Shown here piece by piece: positions 10,348 to 18,993 of a DNA stretch of 29,055 nt (within the stretch, counting starts at the first letter, position 1; each line of letters opens with the position of its first letter). Source of the stretch: Hypsibius dujardini (lineage: Eukaryota > Tardigrada > Eutardigrada > Parachela > Hypsibiidae). The translations under genes and the position numbers were made by a program. The notes under the pieces were generated by a model. The model was not told the DNA's origin. It did not search any database and saw only the letters and a program-made list of their open reading frames with translations. The stretch spans positions 1 to 29,055 of the forward strand of contig LRSR01012613.1 of assembly GCA_001579985.1 (NCBI GenBank), written 5' to 3'.

Positions 10348-12600
10348 TCTGCAAAGTAGAGAATTTTGAATGTGGCTTCAGGCGGCTTTTGTCAAGCTCA
10401 ATACTGTTGTTGATGCTTTGTAAGTACTCAGGCCGATTGTTGTGATTTCTCACGGTGAGGTTGGTGGGAACGTCGTTAGGGTAAGGGCCTCAGCGAAGTG
10501 TATGACGCGAGATAAGGCGAGTTTTTGCGATCGCAGCTGTTTTATAACGCCGTTGGTGGAACAATTTGCTCTTACTTAAAGATGTGTTTGGGTAGGCTGT
10601 TATCGATGATACAGCATGGCAAAGGTCTCAAGGTCAAAATGGAGTGATAAAGTGAGGAAATACGGCGTCACTGGGCATGGGACAAATGGCCAGGTCCTGC
10701 CCTTGATTTATCCCTCCGACTGATTGTCCCGTGAAGTTGATTGTTTTACCGGATCGTTAGACCACCGCTTGCTTTTGCCATCTCGCCGTTCATAGCGCTT
10801 GGCCCCACAGAAGTAGCCTTGCATGACAATGGAACGTCCAGATGTTAACACACGTATTCCCTGTTTGCGACGGTCATCCCGGTTCTCCGATATATAACGG
10901 GCGGGCGGAATTTCATCGGGCGATAAAAGGGGCAAACGCGCCCCTTTTGATCAATTTCGGACGTGTCCACTGTTTCCAGTCAACCAGCCGTCCACCACCC
11001 TTTACCACTAACTGTTTAATCCTCAACTGTTTGATGAAACCGTCCGTCACTCAGTGACACGGAAAACGTCCCGTGCTTCCAATCGGCCGACCGACTACTA
11101 TTTTGTAGCGCAGACCATTCGGGAAAACATTCCGTCATAGCTCACACTAACGGACCAGCACAAGTCAGTCGGGCAAATTTTAGACTCCGGTTCCTTTGTC
11201 TGCAGAAAGGGGTGGAAGACTCACCCGTATTGTTCACTGCACGTTCTAACCACGCGTTCAATCTTTGTTCGACCGGCCACAGTTCGTCCGTTACCATGTC
11301 GGATCGCCCAAAACCACGTTAAGTCCCTCGTCATTTTATCTGTGCATCCATTTAACGTGATAAAATCTTCTGTCGAACCTTTCACCAATCCGTAATACCC
11401 TCAGTCACTCTGCTGAAACTGGGTTCATTCCTCAGTATAACTCTCCGCCACTCCATCGGACTGAAAAACTCGTCTCCATCAGGGAAAAACCTTCGTTTTT
11501 GAGCTACTTGTGTAAAACATAGGAGTTCCTCGAAAATATGAGCTCACAGTTAGCCAGAAGGGTCGCGAAGTATTGAGCGAGCAGAGAACCGCACTAACTC
11601 CGTTTATGTTTATTTCCTGACTAAGCAGGGGGGGGGGCAGGGTGCGCCACCCTATTTGTTCATCCTCAACACTCCCACAAAGCATTTGTACAAAGGGCAT
11701 TCCAAAAGTCTTAGCAGTCGGTGATTTACTCTGCCCCAATCGACTGCCTTTCAAATAGATCATGGCCTCATAAGCGATGAATGCGAGTTTCACGGACATG
11801 CAGGGATCTGAGAAGAGGAGTATCTTTTTGAAGACACACTTCTCAATACTATTGCAACCGCATATTAAGTTGTTTTAAATAGACTTGTATGCAGACACAT
11901 AAAATTTTGCTACTGGATGATACAGGAGACATTTCCCCTAGAGGCAGTTGCTGCACTCCGCAAAAGAGTCTCAAAGTAGATTGGTGTGGACAGTGATTAG
12001 AATAAATGTCGATTCTCTGTTGAAAACAACAATCAATCAATCAAGTCACAAATCAATCAAGCAAGCAAAGCTGAAACACTCCACAGGATTCCATGTCGTA
12101 CGAATCGGCCCGTCACATTTTCTTACTTGCTTTACCGGAGGAGCTTGGGGAGCTTGGTTTAACCTGACCTTTACCCCCATAATTTTGTAATTACATGTGG
12201 AACAGTGTGGCGACTATTACAGGAAGCGACAGTCAATAATAAACAAGGCAAACGCCTGGTGGCTCTATATGCGTCAGGCAGTTTATTTAGACAGGCTGAA
12301 AAGTCTCACGCTGTTCTCCACTGTACTGGCACTCCGAAGTGGGCCTGGAGATGGGGTCCTATATTTAACCTGCCAAGACTGCTGTCACAGAAGAATAAGC
12401 CTCATCAGTTCGCTCACATACCGAAGATTTGCACTTCTCCGACCGACGTGGAGCTTGCACAGTGTGCTCGTAAAACTTCCTCTCTTGTTAGTCTCGCTCC
12501 AATGTAAATGCACATAAAGCCAGCAGACACATGAGAATCGAGGGACCTCGAACTCGAAACATTTTTTACGGTCACAGGAGGCACGGTCCTCGATGTGTCT
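10348..12600. other. 2.2-kb intergenic region, no supported gene
   Basis: Several short ORFs occur on both strands (10708-10935 minus, 11479-11799 minus, 12197-12517 plus and 12205-12507 plus). None has a recognisable domain, a convincing codon pattern or a supported splice context. AATC/GATT-type short repeats lie at about 12030-12062. The 10950-11470 stretch is relatively C-rich. A G9 tract lies near 11630. Confidence 0.4.
10537..10546 (-). promoter_or_regulatory. Possible TATA box upstream of nuclear receptor 2
   Basis: The minus strand reads TTATAAAAC here, about 190 nt upstream of the start codon at 10347. Position and sequence suit a core promoter, but no initiator or transcript evidence is available. 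Confidence 0.3.
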
Positions 12601-12604
12601 GGGG

Positions 12605-12642
12605 TATATAAATAGGCGCCGATTGAGAGGAAAGTTTCAGTC
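12605..12642 (+). promoter_or_regulatory. TATA box and initiator of the small helical-protein gene
   Basis: TATATAAATA at 12605-12614 is followed by TTTCAGTC ending at 12642, placing an arthropod-style TCAGT initiator about 30 nt downstream. The spacing fits a sharp RNA polymerase II start, leaving a 5' UTR of about 80 nt before the ATG at 12722. Confidence 0.65.
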
Positions 12643-12721
12643 TTGCTCCTGCTCCCATATTTTTCACTTGCAGACTTCTTGTTCTATCGGATAAATTGTC
12701 CATTCCTGCTGCAGCGGAATC

Positions 12722-12931
12722 ATGTCGATGGTGGAGGAGCGCAAGACGATCCGCGACGCCATCCTGAAGGAGTTCCAGGAGGCGCTGGAGAAGACCCGTG
12801 CCGCTGCGCTGCACGTCGACAAGGAGGGCGCCGTGGCTGGCGGCACAACCCAGGAGAAGATATGGAACGCCGTCAAGGCACTCGAGGAGGCCGAAGCCAA
12901 TCTCACCCAGGAGTCGCAGACCCATCCGTAA
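12722..12931 (+). CDS. Uncharacterised 69-aa helical protein
   Basis: I do not recognise this protein. It starts MSMVEERKTIRD and is dominated by charged and Ala/Leu residues with helical spacing: an EFQEALEKTRAAAL segment, a GAVAGG break, then a WNAVKALEEAEANL segment. It has no signal peptide, Cys or membrane segment. Its exon is distinctly richer in G and C than the surrounding DNA and favours C/G third positions, consistent with strong expression. A TATA/initiator promoter lies about 80-115 nt upstream and an AATAAA at 13240-13245 could end the transcript. Met1 is chosen over Met3 as the first ATG. A GTAAAG overlapping the stop codon could act as a donor to an acceptor near 12994, giving a longer isoform, but the downstream frame is AT-rich and looks like 3' UTR. 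Confidence 0.7.
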   Translation: MSMVEERKTIRDAILKEFQEALEKTRAAALHVDKEGAVAGGTTQEKIWNAVKALEEAEANLTQESQTHP

Positions 12932-13779
12932 AGTCTATCATTGTCATCCTGCGTTTGTCACCATATTTGCGCTGTTTGTTTTTTTCTCGCCAGACGAATA
13001 AGTAATACGCAATGCTTTTCTATTATTATTATTTTTATTATCTCTGCGAATGCAGTCATTATTTATGTGCGGATGATGAACGAGGTTCTCCTCAATCCAC
13101 GGTGATGGTTCTTTTGTATAAATAAGTGCTTGAATGTTGTGTGAGAGGGAAATTGGTTCTCGATTGGTCAGGCAGACAGGGAAGTCTTCGGGTTGCTGGT
13201 TTTAGATTTAATATTCTAACAAGGGTAAAAATGCAAACTAATAAAATACAGTAGCAATTAATACCAAAATAATGGCAGAAATACAAAATGATTTTGGAGT
13301 TTGCATTATGATTAGGTTTTGCGGTACTCTGATTCCACAATAGTTGTGCAATCATTTTGCAAGATGGACTTGCTTTGGTGATAGGCTGCTATCAGTGACC
13401 CAAATTATCGCGTCAACAAATAGCGAGGAGCGTCGGCATGACTACAGACGAATAGAAGTAGAGAACTGCAGACTGCTGGATGCATTTGTGGATGGTAAAA
13501 ATGAGCCGTTAGACTTGGTATCTTGGGCCGTCGCCATGAAAGAAGCAAATAATCTTCTGATGCTGAATGTCCCACTAAACAAATGCATTCTGTTCCCGTT
13601 TGCAACACTAACGTGTACTCCTTGTACCCCTTCTTCGAGATTGATTCCGATCCCTCCCGGGTGATCTTCTGCCTACAGGGTTTATAAATTTTCCAGCATG
13701 GCTTATGCCTTTAACCGTCGATTTATTCTATGAAACTGAGAGCGGAACAGTTGTGTAAGTCATCGCGCAATTTGAAGGC
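12932..13779. other. 3' UTR of the small gene and intergenic region
   Basis: Contains ATT repeats (13020-13040) and AATAAA at 13240-13245. A plus-strand ORF at 13344-13664 includes a stretch around 13430-13590 that looks mildly coding (LLDAFVDG, SWAVAMKEANN). It matches no family I recognise, so it is not called as a gene. The PGAP4-like promoter should lie in the last few hundred bases. Confidence 0.35.
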
Positions 13780-15199
13780 ATGGCAAGTGCCTCACAAAAA
13801 TTGGCGATGATCATCTTCAACATCCGCCGAAATGTTCGCCGACACACATCTTTCCCATCTCAACCAGGCCGTTTCGTATTAATTTTCGGAGGGTCCTACA
13901 TAACCCTTCTCATTCTATTTGTCACATACGGTTTCCTCTTCCTAACCGATCTTCGTTATTCCTATTTTTACGACACTTCCGGCCAGAATCTCCTTCAAAC
14001 TAAACGTGACGCCGGTAACGAAGCATCCGCGGCGAAATTCATCGAACAACTCATCAATCAAGGTCCTGCCTTGAGCGAAACAATGCACGACCCCGCGATC
14101 AGTCCGCCGCGTGTGGATCTTTGCGCGGTCGTGGTCACGGTACCGCGGAAACGACGGTACCTTTACCAAACCCTAGCGTCGATACTTTTGTCTAACTGCG
14201 AGGACGGTTCATCATGTTCCCATCTGTCCACAACCATTCCCGCCTTAAACCTTCATGTCCTTTACACCCATTCTGCACCCCATTCAGACTTCGAGGCATT
14301 GGTTAAGGCGAAGATGCCTCAATTACTTCCTTTAAACAAGCCAAAAGACTCGGATTCAAACTGGTACAAGGCAGAGCTATCGGACTATAGTTCAGCCTTG
14401 AAATTCTGCTACGAAGAGTACAAGGAAATGAGGATCAAGGCACGAACGACAGAAAATCGGACTCATTTGACGTTGATCCTCGAGGATGACGTCATCGCGA
14501 CTAGGAGGGTCTTCGACAAGATGTTGCAAGGTGTTGAGACTTTAGAGGGGGAGAATGACTGGCTTCTAGTGAGGTTGTATCGGTCTGCCTATTGGGACGG
14601 CTGGGAGAAGAACGACTGGTCTGTCTTAATCGCCCTCGGATGTCTGGGAGGGGTTATTGGTACTACGATTACCTTGATAATCGATAGTCCCTGAGACAGA
14701 GGACCCAACGAAAACGAAAGAATCGAAGCCGTTTTTGGTGAACTCTCGGCCTGGGTCGCCTTCCCATATAGATATCGGGTTCTACTCGTGCGTTCCGGTT
14801 ATCATTATGATGGTAGTTTCGGGTTTGATCACCGTCTGCGTCTTGCTGATGCTGAACCGGCAGAATTTGCCCTTTTTATGGGAGCGTGCTGGTCTGCACG
14901 AGGATGATGCGAGTGCGGGGACTTTAGCCGTGCTTTATTCAACGCCACGGCTTGCGGGGCTGTTGGAGTTTTTGGATTCGACGAGCATAGGGAAGGAGAC
15001 TCCCATTGATGTGGCGTTGAATGAGTTTGTGGCGAAGACAGGCCTGAAACAGTTCCATCTGGTGCCGGATTTGTTCGATCATCGAGGGGTGTTTAGTAGC
15101 GGAGCTGGGAAGAACGACGGGACGTATGAGTTTATGAAAGTCAGCTCGTCGTTTGTGGATGAAGTTCACGTGAACGTTGCAGTGCGTTCGAGTACATAA
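13780..15199 (+). CDS. PGAP4: PGAP4/TMEM246-like GPI-glycan GalNAc transferase, with an apparent frameshift
   Basis: Members of this family add a GalNAc side chain to GPI anchors in the Golgi. The sequence shows a short cytosolic N-terminus and a TM helix (about residues 32-56). A lumenal glycosyltransferase-like half follows with RVDLCAVVVTVPRKRRYLYQ and a DxD-like LILEDD motif (EDD at 235-237). Then comes a membrane hairpin (TM2 about 281-301, TM3 at about 14781-14850) and a C-terminal half ending with FHLVPDLFDHRGVFSS. The three-helix layout with a TM pair inside the catalytic domain is typical of PGAP4. TM2 and TM3 lie in different frames: frame 1 stops at 14692-14694, while frame 2 is open from 14681. 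Dropping one C from CCC at 14689-14691 joins them into about 472 aa. It has no introns. The start Met is the first in the frame before TM1. Confidence 0.8.
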
Positions 15200-15633
15200 G
15201 GAAGCGATTTGATGACAGAAGAGGGGGGGGGGGTTAAAAAGGGATCGTGCCTTTTTGCCTTTCATCGTAGAGTCCTCTATCTAATTATTCCGTGTTAGGT
15301 TTGATCCGTTTTCATTTGTACAATCGTTCAGTTTGATTAGGCAACCCTGATGTAAAATTCTTAGGAAGTGAAACCCGCGTTCAGCGTGTAACGGACACTT
15401 GTAATTAAACTCGGATGGTGTCTACACAGCACATCGCTTCGAGTCATGGCGAAAACAGCCACAACTAACTTAACCTTCTGAAGAGAAAGATAGTACGCTT
15501 CAAGATTGTTAGCCAAATCACACGCGGATCTTCAGATTTTCGGCAGGCATTTTTAAGTTCGCCGCGTGTATGTAAGCTTTACCCTGGAAACTCCCGACGT
15601 TGCTCTTAACATACGAGCGGTATCGTAAATCGA
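15200..15633. other. PGAP4-like 3' flank
   Basis: No gene was found. A G-homopolymer of about 12 bases lies at 15223-15234, just after the stop. No AATAAA is evident. Confidence 0.4.
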
Positions 15634-16264
15634 TACTGTAGCGACGCGATTCTCAGGCGCAGCTGTAGCTACGCCTCCGGGTTATTTGCCCACCACTCCA
15701 TCTGAATTGCCCTAAATATTATTTTCGTAGTATTTACCGTTAAAAATCTATCGGTTCTTTTAAAATACCCCAATTTTTTTTCTCCAAAAACCGAAGAAAT
15801 ACAATTTTGAGGCGCTAGTCTTTGACTCATGGATTGTTTCAGCGAGAAATTACCAGAGCGGAGGAAATCGGAGAGGCTACCCTCCGCCGGTGGCTAACGT
15901 AAAAGCCGGCTTTTTCGATTGATTGATCTCTTAATTGAAGATTTGTGAAGATCACTAAGCATGGGCAAGTAGTAAGTTGCTTGATTGAAGACTGAGGCGA
16001 ATTTCAGTGGGTAGGTGGTTTGTACGCACACCTGGGGCCATATACCAGGCAAACGCTATGAGTCGAATCGCTACATGGGTTGAATCGGTGGGGTGGCGGA
16101 GGGCGCCACAAGTGCAAATTGAATGAGTGTTGTTTACAATTTACACTTGTGGCGCCCTCAGCCACTCCACCGATTCAACCCATGTAGCGATTCAACTCAT
16201 AGCGTTTGCCTGGTATACGGAAAACGCAGTTTGCGTTGCGCTTTAGAATCGCGTCGCTACAGTA
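15634..16264. mobile_element. 631-bp TA-flanked MITE with a nested palindrome
   Basis: Terminal inverted repeats beginning CTGTAGCGACGCGATTCT occur at 15636-15653 and, inverted, at 16245-16262, each preceded or followed by TA. The left end resembles the 158-bp element at 8283 in sequence and order of motifs. No transposase ORF is present. The intergenic element contains a near-perfect hairpin at 16041-16217. Confidence 0.82.
16041..16217. repeat. 177-bp near-perfect palindrome nested in the 15634 MITE
   Basis: The left arm 16041-16120 and right arm 16137-16217 are inverted copies with few mismatches and a short loop. Both ends read TATACCAGGC or its complement, so this may be an independent TA-inserting element. 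Confidence 0.85.
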
Positions 16265-16427
16265 CTGACTGCCAGAGTCGTTGGAGGGTCCCATGTTGTC
16301 ACTTTCAGCAATCGTTGACTTGTACCGAAACATACGGAATAAACTCCGATTGCGACTTGAGAAACAGATAGTGCGAACACTTTGCTGCACTTTTTCTGTG
16401 TGCGAAAGCGGTATGAGGTGAAATTTG

Positions 16428-16631
16428 TATTTCGGCTCACCCTCCAATTGATCGATAAATCGGCTCACTCATGGGTTTCTTTTCAATGGCAGGTGCTTGA
16501 TTGTTTGATTTCGGAAAGTGCTACAGTATACTAGGGTATAGTACAGAAAATCAAACAATCAAGCACCTGCCATGAAACAGAAACCTATGAGTGAGCCGAA
16601 TTACCGACCAATTGGAGGGTGAGCCAAAATA
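16428..16631. mobile_element. About 204-bp TA-flanked palindromic MITE
   Basis: The ends match as GGCTCACCCTCCAATTG (from 16434) and its complement (to 16625). The identity continues outward to a TA at each side (16428-16429 and 16630-16631). The interior also pairs (CAGGTGCTTGATTGTTTGAT near 16491-16510 with 16550-16571). It differs in sequence from the CTGT-type family. It lies about 250 bp upstream of DHRS12. Confidence 0.85.
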
Positions 16632-16874
16632 GAGACTTCTCTTCATACAGTATTTCCTTGATGCATTTGCCTGATTAGCTGTCTTGCCTCAGTCACCACC
16701 ACATGTCAACGCATCACGAACTTGGCCCTCAAAGTAAGACATGCATCAGCGTTTTAGAAAGGCAATTTTTCGGTCGGAATGATGAAGTGTGTTGTTAATA
16801 GACGCCCCACAAATTTAAAACTTTCCTTTTTAGCAGTAAAATAATTTTGTTAAAATAATCCTAGCCAAGCTACA

Positions 16875-18944
16875 ATGACGCTCTATCGGAACAGCGTATT
16901 CTCGGCGAAAGGCATGCTGGAGTTTACCAAAGGCGGCTTCAACCGTGCCAAGATGTCGTTTAAAGACCAGGAAATGAGTTCGTCTTGCGAAGACAAGATA
17001 TTTCTGATAACAGGTAAGGACCCAAGACCGTTTCTGCGCGAAAATGCGATATATGCAATAGTTATTGTATGATTTACCGCAATTTTGAAGGAGCAAATAA
17101 CGGAATCGGAAGAGCGACTGCAGCTGATTTTGCCCGTCGAGGAGGAACAGTTCACTTAGTTTGCCGGTACGTGCGTTAATGTATGAACTGATAATTACCG
17201 AAATGTATTAAACAACCGATTTTAATTCGCATGGTAGAAAGATTTAAATGATCCAAAATAGAGATAATAATAAACATGGGATTTCACAAGAGAAAAACGT
17301 TTATCTGCAATACCTTATTTCACTGACAAGGGATCAATTACCAGTGCAACCCTCCGATCGCAACCAAACTTTTTTCTTAAACACCATGTCCTCTAACATC
17401 ATTTAAAAAATATGACTCGCGGCAAAGAGTTCCCCGTTCAACGGGGAGAAAATCGGGGAAGATCTCAATTGGCTCACGTACATTGCAATAGGCATCAAGG
17501 CTTGATTGAATGATTTTACATTTGATCTTTCACGTTACAGTTTAACCAGGAAGAGCTTTATTTTTTAGTTACGTCTTGTTTCGAATCAGCGAAAAACAGC
17601 ATGACATCGATTTTTTCCATCCGACATAGGCCTCTAGAAGTAGCCTCACAACGTTAGAAGGATTGATTTTCACCATACTGTTGAGAGAAAAATATACTTT
17701 GAATTATGTATTATTGCAGCGAAATAATAAATAAAAATAATAACCAGCACGGAGATTATAGTTTATTCCCACAAACCAACAAGAAATCACCAAGAAATCA
17801 GTCAAATCGTCCATTTTACATTTTACATTTTCATTAAAAAGAAAACGTTTCCCTGTTCGGGTTCCTGAGGAAAAAGCCGAAAAGTGCTACAATAAATCAT
17901 TCAATCAAGCGTTTATGAATATTGTCAATGTACGTGCTCCGATTGAGATCGTCCCCATCTTCTCCCCGTTGAACGGGGAACTCTGGGAGCAAGTCTATTC
18001 ATTTCAGCGAAATATAGTTACGCTTCATAATTTTACTACTTTTTTAGATGAAATAATTCAGGTTTTGAGAACGGGTTTTAAATAACATTCATCCGTGCCT
18101 GGCATAGGAATGAGGAAAGATGCGCGGAAGCAGCAGCCTCATTCCGTAAGATCAATCCCAAGGCCAACATATTCGAGCACACCGTCGATATGTCTGTCTG
18201 CCAAGAAGTTCAAGACTTCACTGAGCGATTCAACAAAGTCTTCGGCAAAGTGGACGTGCTTGTTAATAACGCCGGCGTTCTCCTGAACGAGAGGACGGAG
18301 ACCGAAGGGAACCATTTGGAAAAGAGTTTCGCAACTAACGTATTAGGGACCTATGCCTGTACAGTCGGTCTCCTGCCGTCATTGGAGAAGAGCGAGGACC
18401 CGCGGGTTATCACTGTCAGCAGTGGTGGGATGTACTTGGAGAAATTGGACCTCAGTGATCTCCAGAGCGAAAGATCGTTTGATGGTTCTCGAGCTTACTC
18501 TCAGGTGAGCAGACTATGTCTGTCTGTCTGTCTGTCTGTTGTTTTGTTCTCGACTGTCAACTGGCATTATTAGTATTATTTTTATAGCAAAAACGTCAGC
18601 AAGTTGTCATGATGGAGCAGTTCGCGATGAAGCATCCCGGGATTCTTTTCCTCTCGATGCATCCTGGCTGGGTCGACACACCTGGCGTGCAGACCTCCCT
18701 TCCTACTTTCCACAAGCTCCTACACTCATTCTTACGTTCTCCTGAAGAGGGTGCCGATACAACTGTCTGGCTGGCTACCATTCCCAGGACCCATGCCGCC
18801 CTGCACAATGGTGCCTTCTATTTCGACCGAAAGGAAGCGGCAAAGCACCTTCCACTAGCATGGACACGAAGTTCTCCGCATGAGGATGCGCAATTGACGT
18901 CAATTTTAGGGGACTTTCTCTTAAAAGGCTCATCCAAACCCTGA
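16875..18944 (+). CDS. DHRS12: DHRS12-like short-chain dehydrogenase/reductase, 4 exons
   Basis: NAD(P)-dependent oxidoreductase of the classical SDR fold; the physiological substrate of DHRS12 is not firmly known. Exons: 16875-17013, 17091-17166, 18108-18504, 18588-18944, giving 322 aa, close to the length usual for the family. Visible features are the N-terminal MTLYRNSVFSAKGMLEFTKG segment typical of DHRS12, the cofactor motif TGANNGIG (46-53), RRGGTVHLVCR, NNAG (125-128), the catalytic VITVSSGG (Ser 176/177) and YxxxK (Y202, K206). The YxxxK motif is split across the exon 3/4 junction, which confirms that splice. MHPGWVDTPGV follows in exon 4. Intron 2 (17167-18107) contains a 587-bp foldback element, and intron 3 has a TGTC repeat near its donor. 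The stop codon is only 49 nt from that of the convergent receptor gene. Confidence 0.95.
17411..17997. mobile_element. 587-bp TA-flanked foldback element in DHRS12 intron 2
   Basis: Inverted arms of about 105 bp (17411-17518 and 17894-17997) include GAGTTCCCCGTTCAACGGGG and its complement, then CACGTACATTG and CTTGATTGAATGATT. Both outer ends lie at TA. The interior (about 375 bp) is unrelated AT-rich DNA with no ORF. Confidence 0.85.
18517..18539. repeat. (TGTC)n short microsatellite
   Basis: About six TGTC copies, 12 nt inside the donor of DHRS12 intron 3, in sense orientation. Confidence 0.9.
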
Positions 18945-18993
18945 TCCATAGGGCTCCCCATTCATAGCCGCGGAGATATGCCGGCCAATTCTT

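Noticed and set aside
10708-10935. 75-aa minus ORF with a basic C-terminal half, considered as a FLYWCH-like or transposon fragment
   Set aside because: The expected Trp/Cys/His pattern is absent; resemblance is too weak to call.
16175-16468. 97-aa minus ORF
   Set aside because: Spans the ends of two palindromic MITEs; created by repeat sequence.
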